Shown: positions 36,546 through 64,000 of the stretch, piece by piece | How positions within the stretch are numbered: the first letter of the stretch is position 1 | Layout: each line of letters begins with the position of its first letter | Assembly: GCA_030549495.1 (NCBI GenBank) | Contig: JAUIRK010000953.1 | Span: 1,206,001 to 1,270,000, forward strand | Source: Nectonema munidae | Taxonomy: Eukaryota; Nematomorpha; Nectonematoida; Nectonematidae | Length of the DNA stretch: 64,000 nt | Direction of reading: 5' to 3' | Translations under genes and position numbers: made by a program | Notes under the pieces: generated by a model | Database searches by the model: none | What the model was told of the DNA's origin: nothing | Seen by the model: only the letters and a program-made list of their open reading frames with translations

Positions 36546-38665
36546 GACAATTGTGAACGACGCCTAATTATTTATATATACATAAAATATTTAAAACTCT
36601 TTTAATTTAGAACTTCTTCCTGATGTAACAAAATTGTTAAGAAGATTAGAATTAAAGTTTAAAATGCAGGCCACTGTTTTGAACTTTTCTTGAATAAATT
36701 TTGACTATATCTAAACGAACCGCGCAAAAATTTAGGATCTTATTGGCTAAAATTCAATCACTTGCAACCATTTCCATCCATTATATTTAGTATATAAGGG
36801 ATAGGCGAGTTATTAGCTATAACAAGTCCCTTTTCAAAATGATAGTTTTATCATCATCTTATACGCTTTTTCTACGATTAATCTCCCTTTTTAGATTAGC
36901 AACCTTTTCAATTCTTCTAATTCTTCCATTCTTCCTACCAAAAGAAATGTTACTCCGCAAAACAAAGAAAGCTTATCTAATTCAAAGTATTCATGCATTA
37001 AGAAAGTAAGATGCTATTTATTGACATCTCAACTAGTACAATCTTTTATCATTTAACTCCCCGAAACATTCAAGAACGCCTTTATACTTTCAGTGCATTT
37101 AACTTTTATATTTTAAGTTAAATCTAATTAATTGAGTTGAAACTGAATAATTTTATTTCAAAAATTGAATATCTGATCGAAATACGAAAAAACTAATTTT
37201 GAAAAACTAATAATAATTGATTGAAAAATTTTGAATTAAATTTTTAGTCTAACTTTATAAATTCATTGAATTATTTTTTTTATATGAAAAATTCAATATT
37301 ATATCGAAATGTAAAAAAATTCAATTAATTTTTTTTAAATTTTTTTTTGATATTTTTTCAATCCAAAAATCAGAAACTCTATTTACATAGGAAAAAATAC
37401 ACATGAATATTTTTTGGTTATTTCGTATATTTAAAATAATTCAACTCAGATTGATTTAGGTTATAGATATGAATTCATCGAGGGGACATAAATCCTATCG
37501 ATAAGATTAATCTTTTTATGAAGTAATTTGTCATCATTGTGCTCCTCGCATGGTTATGGTAGTAATAATTATTTTGACTCCGACTTCGATTTTAAAAATA
37601 GTTTTAATAAAAAAATTAAAAAATAAATTCATAGTTGCAAAAACGCGCCATAAAATATTTTTAACATTTTAGTTCAAGCCTTGTATTTTTGCAACCTAAG
37701 GCAGAAAAATTGAATAAAATTAAAGATTTAACTTTTTTATTACACAAATAAACTCCTTGTAAAGGAGCAAACTCAGATGATGAGTAGAAAGTCTTTAGGA
37801 AAATTTTTTAAATCAAATTCTTTTGAAAAAATAACTTAAGATAAATTCAGTTTATGAATGATATTGTTTTGGCCCAGATAAAAAAGTTTTGGACAATAAT
37901 TTGAAAATCTTTTTGAATACAATGTAAGAAAGACACTAAACTCCAAATAAAAACCAACATAACATTTTAATAAATTATGTTGAAGAAAATAGATCAAACA
38001 TTTTACTTGCAACATAAAGCAGAAACGTCTAATATCTAGGAAATCTTTCAAAGATCACAAACGACTTTGAAATACAGGACATGTCAGCAAACTTTTTGGA
38101 GATTTATAATATTTGAAACAGAAGAGTTGATGTCGCAAATTATAAAATTTTAAAGTCAATGCTGCAAAATAATATAGTGGAGTCATTAATTTTACAAAAT
38201 TATACATAATGGAGTTACAGTAATTTTGATAGAAGTGAATTACTAACTTATCTATAGAAATAATACATGCCATCTTGCGTATTTGTTTAGTTACCGAACT
38301 TAATCTAGTATTTTTGTATAATATAAATCCTTTGCCATTTATTATCTCTCTCTTGATTAAAATTTAGAAATAGTTGATTTCTTATTTTCACACTTATTAA
38401 CATTAATAACATGTCATGGTTAAATAATTTGTGACATTTGTCCTAACTGATATACCCCCTGTAGTTTGAAAATGTTTAAAGGTTTAATTTCATGTTATAT
38501 TTAAGGATATTAAAAAGACACACTTTCAAAATCTCAATGTTTTTGGTCTTGACAAAGTCACAGAACGTCAATGTCGCATTATTTTTCCTTGTCCAACTTC
38601 AAAGTGTTATGTTAAAGAAATCCTAAATATTTTACATTCACATGGTAAGATTCCTATTTTTATAT
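36546..38665. other. AT-rich DNA, nothing recognised
   Basis: Long A/T tracts and short open frames without motifs. Confidence 0.4.
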
Positions 38666-38669
38666 TTTA

Positions 38670-38826
38670 TGATCAGACTCAGTAAGGTTGGTTAGATGCT
38701 GGGTTTTGATAAATCAAGGTCTTGGGTTCGATCCCGCATCATGCCTACTTTCCTCATAGTTCCATAAAAGCGGTGTAATTGTGCCTTCTCGATGAAAGCA
38801 TCCCACGGTACCTTTACCTTACCTTA
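38670..38826 (+). repeat. tRNA-derived SINE, family 1 (good copy)
   Basis: 'aggttggttagatgctgg' (A-box region), 'ggtcttgggttcgatcccgc' (canonical B box GGTTCGATCCC), 'ttcctcatagttccataaaa' and 'gatgaaagcatcccacggta', with a short 'ccttaccttac' tail. Confidence 0.85.
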
Positions 38827-38948
38827 CTTGTTCTTCCCTTTATCGATTACAAGGTGCGTTATTGCGACTTTACGTCATTGTTTTTTGAGTCTTCAAAATT
38901 TTCTATCTCTACCACGTATTGCTAATATATATCTTTTTCATCAAGATG

Positions 38949-39010
38949 TCTTTTTTTTAACAAATGTCCTTAAATTGTCTTTTTTTTAACAAATGTCCTT
39001 AAATTGTCTT
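38949..39010. repeat. Tandem duplication, about 30 bp x 2
   Basis: 'tgtcttttttttaacaaatg' plus 'tccttaaat' occurs twice in a row. Confidence 0.8.
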
Positions 39011-41885
39011 TTTATCCTTTTAAACATTTGTAGATTTATATTCTCAGAAAATGTAACATCGTTATTTAAGAGTATAATAGATCAAATAGAATATGTTTAT
39101 TAAATAATGTTCTTTTTTCTCCTTTGAATGGTCTTTTAGATGTTCTTGTTATCACTCTCATTCACTTTCGTAATCTATAAATTGTTAGTCATTTTAGAAC
39201 AATATATTTTACATTTAAGTATAAGAACCTTATAGATAAGCCTTGTTTGTTAGTAGACTTGTTCAAAGTCTGGTCTAAGCCATTACGGTCCTCATAATAT
39301 CCAGGACTGGACTAGACCATCTATAGTTTGAACCAGACTATAATTTCTAGGGGCTAGATCCGACGCACATCAGGAAGTAAGAACTGAACTTAACCACTAG
39401 GAGCGGTTTTAGCACGTCTTGAACCAGACCGTGAAGAGGTATATTTGTAAGCATATGTGTTTTGCCAAATGTAAATTCACCAAAATTTGTCAGGTCTCGA
39501 ATTTCAATGAACAGTGATGCAACGGTGAAAAGGGTTCTGAAAGGTTGAATAATCATTTTAAAAATCTTTTCTCTATATTTTGCCTAACTTTTTTATATTG
39601 CATATAAATTTTTGTTTAAAATTATAAAATAGGTTGTTTACATTTTTAAAGAGAAAAAATTTCTTTCTTTCATAGCATGCACAATACGACAGGTCAGAAT
39701 GACGGGACTCTTTTTTCCTCTTGATTTGACTTTGTAAGAGTAAGTCACAGATGAATTCCACTTTTTGATAAATTGATGTCAAATATTCGTACTTTTACTT
39801 ACCGAATTGAATAGACAATTTATTGAAAGTAAAATGTTCAAATCTAGAAGAAAAGGCGTCGGTCTTTTTCGGGAATGATCATCGGAATCGGAATCGTACA
39901 AAAATTTGCTATCGTACCATCACTACTTTGAAGGCGCAACTATATACCCATGTCTTTCACATTGTTTTCACATTAATAGCGTGATGATTTAGTTACTCAA
40001 TAACAACGAGTTTTTTCTTTTCCTTTTTAACTAAATAATAATATACTCATGGAAGATTTTTTAGAATAAAAGTCTAAACCCTAAAAATTCAATACTTTGA
40101 AATTGTAGTTTGGGAGTTTGAGTAAAAATATCTTTTTGAACTTAAACACCTTATTAATAACTTCTTATCCTCCTATGCCTACAAATACAAGTCTATAAGC
40201 TTTATCCTTCTTTCAGTGTTCACCTTTCAAATTGATACATCATAAATCAAATTTGGCCATATTTTGAAGATCTATTCATTGAATTCAGTTTTTTTGTAAA
40301 CTCCTTTTGGAACGATAAACAAGTCAAGGAGATAAACGAGTTCCCAAAAACAATATGTACGACCACTCTCTTTGATGATGAGAATAAAATGTTTTAATGT
40401 TGTTTTATTTTGAAGAATCTGGAAGTGAAGACAGAAAGGCGTATAATTTTAGACTATAATAATGATAAGTGTAGAATAGAGGAGAATAAAGATGAAAAAT
40501 CAACTGATGATGATTATTCATATGCCAGGGAGCAATGCTAGAAAATGGCTACACTAAAACTCAAAACAAATTTATCAAAAATTTCTCTTTGAAAGTAGCT
40601 TTAAACTTATCTTCTAAAACACAAAGTTTAGTGAGAACGATCAATAAAACATCAAAGAATTATGAAAGGTTTTTATCTACAAATCAAGTAGATATAGGAG
40701 AAATTTTACCGGATGCCCCAGCCTTATCAGTTTTGTAAAAAGTCACGCTAAAAGTTGATGTTATCAGTGTAATATAGCAATTTGCCCCGATCATTGTATT
40801 CAAATATAAAAAGACCTTTGCCTTTCTATCGAAGTACAACACAACCTCACGAGCCCTGTAGACAAAAGTCTAAGCAGTAGTCTTGCTTTTTTCATAATTT
40901 TTTTAATTTCATTAAAATTAAAAAAAGTTTTTTTAATTTTTACATGTTTATGTTTTTTAACGTAAAATAATCTTTTGTATCTATTTCATAATAAACTTTT
41001 TAAATTTTTTTATTTTTCTCGCTAACTCTTACCATGGGGTCGTACGCAAGCCAATGGCTTTTTATGTTAAATAAGAATAATCAAAAAATATTAAATCCCG
41101 ATGAGAAGTTTTGATTCTTACTTTACACAAATAAGTCACAATTAACTGGCATAGGGTCTATTATACGGGTATGTAACGGTCAACCTTTAATAGTGTACGC
41201 GCCAAATTTATTTTTTTTTGGTGATGATGATGCGCCAAATTTTTTTGTTCTATTTTATAAACAAAATTTCTAAATCTTTTACATTTCAAAGAATTATTTT
41301 TATTTTCATTATTTACGCAAAAATCCTTAGAAAACGCCTTAAACTGGCTTTATGTTTTCTCCATATCAAAGATCTCATAAAAGAATTCCGTAATTTTTAA
41401 CATAGAAAGTCATCAGGCGCCATTTTCGTGTAGCTCATAACAACACCTGCATTTATTTTTTAAAGTTTCTGGAACAAATAGCTTCTCTCCAGCTTTTTTT
41501 CGGACTCGTGAAGCTTTAGTGTATGTAACCCGTTTTCATTATTTGCTTCGCATAAAGATGAACTGTTTGGATTTTAATTTTTGCTCTACATATGAACACA
41601 CAATTAAATCTAAAGATTTGATATTTCTTTAGGTTTCAATAAATCAGAGATACCTTTCTGATTGAACAAAAAATATTGACTGAAAATGATCTTTCTTGTC
41701 CTCTCGTGAATAATGTAGATTGAATGATTATTCATGCATATCGTTTCACTAGAAAATGTAGTAGGTTGTTAAATTTAGCATCAGTTTCCACTGTGTTTGA
41801 TAGTTCATGTTGCTACATTTGTGTGAGACTAATCTCTAAGATTAAGTTAAGAGATTGTCAAACCAGCTTATACAGAAATTTATTA
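39011..41885. other. AT-rich DNA; a hAT end fragment and one unassigned frame
   Basis: 39881-39925 carries 'atcggaatcggaatcgtac' and 'tatcgtaccatcacta', a fragment of the right end of the 31824-type hAT. A 67-residue + strand frame at 40535-40738 (LENGYTKTQNKFIKNFSLKV at its start) has a balanced composition but no recognised domain. Nothing else was identified. Confidence 0.4.
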
Positions 41886-42013
41886 TTAACCCGTTAACGA
41901 CCAGAATAATCAGACGATATCTAGTATAAAGCAGAAGATTTGTATTAAAAAGCATTAATAAACGCAGGCGATTCACATTTTTGTAAAGTCGACTGTGATC
42001 GATAACCGGTTAA
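41886..42013. mobile_element. piggyBac-like MITE with TTAA flanks
   Basis: TTAA, CCCGTTAACGA at the left; TCGATAACCGG, TTAA at the right, an 11-bp inverted repeat with two mismatches. The interior has 'cagacgatatct' and 'cgcaggcgattc', and matches the 5424 copy. It lies about 90 bases before the possible first protease exon found here. Confidence 0.75.
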
Positions 42014-42105
42014 TTAATATCTGTGTTGTTTTTATTGAATTGTGATCGTATACTTTCTTTTTTAAACAAAATTCGTTTTCTAACTTCAATCTTTTTGTTT
42101 TGCAG

Positions 42106-42213
42106 AACGAGCTTTCAAATTGAATTTACTCCACATTTCATCTTTGAAAGCCTCGAAGCGTAACCTGTCATTCACATCTTCCCATCTTTTATCCACTCCA
42201 CAGCCTTTGCTAT
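42106..42213 (+). CDS. Candidate upstream exon of the protease (mitochondrial presequence)
   Basis: A good acceptor (tttttgttttgcag) precedes an open frame reading RAFKLNLLHISSLKASKRNL then SFTSSHLLSTPQPLL, and a strong donor (tatGTAAGT) follows. The piece is rich in Lys, Arg, Ser and Leu and has no Asp or Glu, as expected of a mitochondrial targeting sequence. It ends in phase 1, so it cannot join the exon at 44954 directly, but can through 42271-42299. There is no sequence match to prove the link; the initiating ATG is not located. Confidence 0.35.
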
Positions 42214-42270
42214 GTAAGTTGAAGAGATTGTTTTACTTTTTATTCCGCATTCGCAACCGTTCTGCCACAG

Positions 42271-42299
42271 CCCCCTTTTGTGTCAGGAAACACTCGTTG
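42271..42299 (+). CDS. Candidate mini-exon between the presequence and membrane exons
   Basis: After a 57-base intron (GTAAGT ... ctgccacag), 29 bases restore phase 0 and end at a weaker donor (ttgGTGCGT). They would add SPFCVRKHSL before the exon at 44954. The intron length matches the 54-63-base introns in the 3' part of the gene. Purely a splice-site argument. Confidence 0.25.
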
Positions 42300-42359
42300 G
42301 TGCGTCGTTGAAGGAGTTCTGAAATTTGTTACAAAAAGTATAGAAAAATACCTTGGAGG

Positions 42360-44953
42360 AGCCAGTCGGACAGCTAAAGGAAACTATATTTTAATTATAT
42401 TTTAGTTTCAATGTGAAATGAAATTATAAAATGAACATATGTGTACTTAAAGATATAAATAGCTGCGAAGTATTGCAGTATAAACGATAAAACAAAATAA
42501 TCAGGGTTGTTAGATACAGTAATTTTGCTGTTCTATTAATTGGATATAATATTTTAGTGTTCTTTGAAGACTTCGGTAACAACAAAAAAGTCAAGAAACA
42601 GTATATAAAGTATATATAATTTTCAGAGTATACAAAGCATACTGGATTTTGTCAGGCTAATCTTATTTACAAAATAAATGTCATTTAAAAATCTTACTTG
42701 AAGTCAAAAAATTTTAATGGAACTTTACACACCCTCTAAGAATATGAAATTTCATGGAACTTGATTCACATAAAATTAGAGCATTTTGAAATTTAGTCAC
42801 TTGCGAGTCATATGTATATTGATATTACCACCATTATCCCTTTAGAAACAGACACAAGACACTAAAACACTAACGGTCTTCTAATTGAGTAATTTAAGCA
42901 TTTAAATATAATAGCACTCAAAGAGGTTTTTACAAATTGAATTGTAGTAAACCTTTTCTCAAAATAACAATTTTTCACAAATGTCTCACTAATTAAACAA
43001 ATTAAAAGACCGCCCAAATTTTCTTCATTCCGTCCTAGACATTTTAGTACCAAGACAATCGGGTAGTGTTATGTATTTCGAAAATCAAATTGCCCTGGAT
43101 GGAATTCTCTGAGACAAAACCGTATGAGGCCAAATTTTCAAGTACCAAATTTTTTCGATAACCAGTGTAAGATCATAGAAAAGATTTATTGGAAAAACAA
43201 TAAACACTATTAACACAAAAAATACAAGAATTAATAAATTTCATTCATAGTATTTTAAAATAATATATTTGGAGGACAAAGTGACATCATGACTCGATAT
43301 ATAGATATAATAAGTAATGTTAAATGTAATAAGCATCAATGGAGCTTCAAAAGATTAAAAGTAACAAATTTAAAAAAAGTATCAAAAGAGATATTAAATA
43401 ATAATGACTAAAGAAAATTATCTACAAGAGTATTATGACTTTTCATAACAAAAACATGGTGTTCATAATAAGATATAAAAATTATAAAGTAAGATATTCT
43501 TTAAAATTGAATTTCGTTTTTAACTTTCAGATTGAATCTAAAATCATATCCATTATTTTTTACAAGCTCTAAAATATAGGGAACAAATCAATTGCCATTG
43601 AGTTAAAATTTTTTGGCGCTACAATCCCCACTTATAATCTATACATGCAGTTAATCTTCAATAATGAAAATGTAATCTGTTGGACTTAACTTTGCTAAAT
43701 CAAATAAGACTTTTAGTACCCTTTCTCTGTAATACTTCAACATCATATTGATTAGAATGGCGATAATTGATCAAGCTATAAGCCCAAATGAAGTAAGAAA
43801 ATATTAATGTTATTCATGTTTGATATAGTTCCTCCAAAGAAACGCTTTACTTTTTCATATTTACTTCTTTTTAGATTTTCAAAGTTTTCGTTCTTTCAAG
43901 ACAGCAGGTAGAAGTAAAGCTACAAAAACCTTTAAGTTTCCTTCCCTTTCAGCTTTCAAGGTTTCGTGTTTTTTTAATTTAACAATTACTTAAAAATGAA
44001 AGATACTCTTGTTAATTATTTTTTGTTAAAATTTTTAAAAATTAATTTAGGAAAAGAATAAAGAAAACATCATCATCAAAAAAATACAAGACAAATCTCT
44101 TTCAAAGGATGAAAAAGATAAGCTAAAAGTATATTTCTTCCTTCTTCCTCTGCTTTAAACTACATTTCATAATTTTTTGACAGGCTTTTCTTACTATTAT
44201 TCGAATATATAAACGTGTATAACAAATAAATATTTAAAAAACAGAAAAGAATTAATAAAAAATCAACAGATAAAATTATTGTTTTTAATTTTTGTATTTG
44301 AAATAGTATGTATATTGTATAATACTTGAGCTTACTGCGAATACTGTCATGTACGTCGTAAGTTTCTTATTTTATAACTGTAAATATCAAACGTTTACAA
44401 CATTTTTGATTGTTTTTAAAGAATGGTTTCAGACAAAGGACGTGACTAAACTATTTAAAAACTTTTAGGCATTTTTGTGAGTATTTATGGTCTGGGTCAT
44501 GTTTTTGTAAATATTTGGTATCAGGGTCTGACTAAGATGGTTTTACCATCCAACTCTGGATTAAAATTGATAAAAACGCTGAATACAGTTTTAAGTTTCT
44601 TTTTTCAAAAAATGCAGGTATCGTACATTTTTCATACAAGCGATTTTTTATGAAAAAACTGACCATGAAGATTAATGCCTAAAAGACCCATACTATGTAG
44701 TAGTCATTATAATTTGAAGTGAATTTTCGCAAAGTCAAATGTTCAGATTCTTGTGTTTCAAAAATATTGTGTAAACTACCCTGCTACAAATTATATGTCT
44801 TTAATTGCACTTAAAACGGGATAAAGTTTAATGTTCAGAAATCGTTATCTACCAGGGATATCAGAGTTTTCATTTTTACCAAATTATTTTGGAAGCCGAC
44901 CTGTGATGTCAGGGGAGAGAATCAAACGTATATAACAGATTTTTTCTTTGCAG
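42360..44953. other. AT-rich DNA, presumed intron or intergenic
   Basis: No recognised frame or paired repeats were seen. If the 42.1-kb exons belong to the protease, this is its intron. Confidence 0.4.
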
Positions 44954-61857
<16,904 letters not shown>

Positions 61858-61964
61858 AACGCGCGTACATAGGATTTCCTTATGATCTCCTTCTCATAAA
61901 GGCTTTCTTCTTGATTGGCGTTGCATATAACCAATATTTTTATACTTTTAATTAAAGAACCTTA

Positions 61965-61970
61965 AATAAA
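61965..61970 (+). terminator. Candidate polyadenylation signal of the protease gene
   Basis: AATAAA lies 108 bases after the stop codon. Another AATAAA overlaps the stop itself (61853-61858). Which is used cannot be told from sequence. Confidence 0.45.
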
Positions 61971-62067
61971 AATATCTCTTCATTTTATATGCGAGTCAAT
62001 TGATGGTAGTAGAGTCCTTAAAATTATTGACCATTGTAAAAGTCACCTGGCTTATGTCAGCGAAAAG

Positions 62068-62200
62068 TCGGTAGATAGCCTGGGGGTGGGAGTGTAGGGT
62101 TTCGATTCAGATGGTCTGAGATCGATTCCCGATCGTTACTATATTACCATCTGTCTAGCTATGGAAAATTATTCTTCCCATGGATGCAATGACTGCTAAA
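62068..62200 (+). repeat. tRNA-derived SINE, family 2
   Basis: 'gatagcctgggggtgggag' (A-box-like), 'gtagggtttcgattcagatg', 'gagatcgattcccgatcgtt' (B-box-like), 'ccatctgtctagctatgg' and 'ccatggatgcaatga'. Confidence 0.65.
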
Positions 62201-62237
62201 ATAAATGGTTTCGAAAAGTTTAAATGTTTTCCAATTA

Positions 62238-63300
62238 CAGTAAAACCTTGGCTTAGGGCCACTTCAATATTAAGAACACCTCAAAAGTAAGGACAATTCA
62301 TTGAGGACCGTTTTTTATATAATGGTTTTTATATGAAAATATCCCTCAATATTCGGAATTAAGGACACTTTTATACATTATTGATAAAAACCTTGCTATT
62401 AAGGACAACTTTTCCATTCAAAAGCTACTTGTATCAAATTGGCTGTTGTTTATTAAGTACGACACAACAGTTTATCTAACAAAATAAGAAAAGGTATGCA
62501 TAATAATCTTTTAACTATTTAGTACCCTTATAATATCAAATTAATTGAGTAAAAATGGTTGTGCAAGATTGATAAACAAGTTTACATTTCACTATTGTAA
62601 GATGTTTATTGCAAAGCTTTTATATCTATGAATGTTTGTTTCGACATCACTTTTTGCATAATAATGGTTAACTGCATATGCAAAAATGGTTATGCAAGAT
62701 TGATAAACAAGTTTATACTGCTTTGTTATAAATTGCTGTTTCCATATCACTTTTCACAATTTTATATCGAATAAAAGGGACATCACTGTTTCTATTTTTT
62801 ATTATAACTATGTAGTCATTTTTTAATATTCACTGTTCGCAATGCCTCATATAAAAAGAAAACGAAATGAATTTGCCTTTGGAAAAAATACTCGGAGTAA
62901 TGAAAAAAATATTCAGGTGAAAACAGGTTGCGCAGACTTGCTTATGAATTTGGTTGTAGTAAAACCCAAATCAGCTGAGTATTAAAAAATCAAAATGAAA
63001 TTGAAGCTCAAAACTTCAACAATGTTAATTATAATCGAAAAAGGACATACCCAAGACCATTTTAAGAAATAGAAGAACTATGGTGTTGGTATTGTCATTA
63101 TAGAAACATCAATGTACCCATAACCGGTCCTCTGTTGCAAGAGCAATGGCAAAAAATAGCAGAAGCTAAAAATGTTGTCATTCAAAGCTTCAAATGGTTG
63201 GCTTCATAATTTTAAAGTTTTTCGCAATCTACATTGTGCCATGATCTCTGGCGAAAGAGGAGGCGTTAGAGACGGTATACATTCTAACTTCAAGTCTTTT
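62238..63300 (+). mobile_element. Truncated Tigger/pogo transposon
   Basis: It begins CAGTAAAACCTTGGCTTAGG after a TA, with repeated 'aaggacaa' subterminal phrases. From 62842 the sequence encodes decayed pieces of a Tigger transposase: MPHIKRKRNEFAFGKN, RLAYEFGCSKTQIS (helix-turn-helix), CWYCHYRNINVPITGPLLQE (CENP-B-like region) and SFKWLAS. The catalytic core is absent. The CHYRNINVPITGP part parallels YARSKNIPVTGP in the 15187 copy, but the two are distinct subfamilies. Confidence 0.75.
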
Positions 63301-64000
63301 TAAGCAGTATATAATGAGATGTTTTTAGCATATCCCTTTTTATGGAATCTTTAAAACATTTCATTTTATATTAAAAAATCATGAAGACCAGTACCATTTC
63401 CCTCCGAAAGGGGTAAATATAAAGATGATTTTTGAGTTCATTATTTCCTTGCGCATACGCAACTCTACCTTTTTATTGAATAAAAACTTTGCTTAAATAA
63501 TTATTTTATTGTCTACAACTTTTATTTCATAAAGTATCTGTAAACTCTTATTTATAAAATGTTTTTTAAATAAGAACTACTATGTCTCTTTTTATTGAAT
63601 TTTGAGATTTTTTTTATACACATTAAGTATAAATTAATGAAGTTTAGACAAGTAACGTCTGATAAAATTTTTCTAAGGCTTTTAAAATCTAATACTAATT
63701 CAGTCCTCTCTGAAACGTTGAGATGCTTTTCCCGATCGAGACATCGTGTGCTTTAGCTCCATTTTATTTTGCATAATAAACTTTGATCTTATTTCAAACT
63801 TCATATTCAGAAAAACAACTAAAATTCCAATTATCTTATCTTCATATAAATAAGTTTTAATCAAAATTTTAACTTAAAATTAATTTATTAAAATATTCGC
63901 TACCATGAAAAATATTCATAAAAAGTTAATTGGGAGGGAGATAGTTAAAAAACTAAGTGTTTTTTTAGTATACAGGGTTAATGATAAGAACATTTACCAG
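63301..64000. other. AT-rich DNA, nothing recognised
   Basis: No coding frame or repeat end was found up to the window edge. Confidence 0.4.

Overview
The window is AT-rich animal DNA. It has spliceosomal introns, tRNA-derived SINEs, a LINE of the Jockey/CR1 type and many DNA transposons (hAT, Tigger/pogo, piggyBac), so it is most likely from an invertebrate; the sequence alone does not let me name the species. Only one host gene is convincing: a mitochondrial i-AAA protease (YME1L/FtsH family, AAA+ ATPase plus M41 metallopeptidase) on the + strand. Its last eleven coding exons run from 44954 to 61857. All their reading phases agree, giving 490 residues and a stop. Intron 2 of this set appears to be a GC-AG intron. 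The introns fall into two size groups: four of 54-63 bases, and the rest 0.46-8.1 kb and loaded with repeats.

Layout. 1-182 is a (TG)n microsatellite, followed by about 1.6 kb in which C is almost absent from the + strand. 2.7-8.8 kb holds repeats and a decayed 2.9-kb hAT transposon nested in an older repeat whose uninterrupted copy lies at 24.3 kb. 9-14 kb is mostly featureless AT-rich DNA. 14.2-16.8 kb is a Tigger element. 18.1-21 kb contains LINE fragments of both orientations with SINEs beside or inside them. 21.9-27.3 kb has a TTF-type hAT remnant, several MITEs, SINEs and a G21/C15 homopolymer pair. 27.7-29.2 kb is a decayed piggyBac. 31.8-34.7 kb has two hAT elements with recognisable ends and 8-bp target duplications. 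35.5-36.5 kb is an unrecognised block richer in GC and broken into several open stretches. 36.5-42 kb is repeat-derived or blank. 42.1 kb may hold the 5' exons (presequence) of the protease. 45-61.9 kb is the protease gene, with an antisense LINE, two MITEs with clear duplications, a piggyBac-like MITE and SINEs in its introns. 62-63.3 kb, downstream of it, has a SINE and a second, truncated Tigger.

No RNA genes apart from tRNA-derived SINEs, no CRISPR arrays and no operons were seen. I found no clear new multi-gene system. The main points of interest are the GC-AG intron, the C-depleted block, the nested hAT with an internal empty-site control, a short MITE built partly of 42-bp tandem units, a TTAA-flanked MITE family carrying a repeated CAGACGAT-like core, and the unassigned block at 35.5-36.5 kb.
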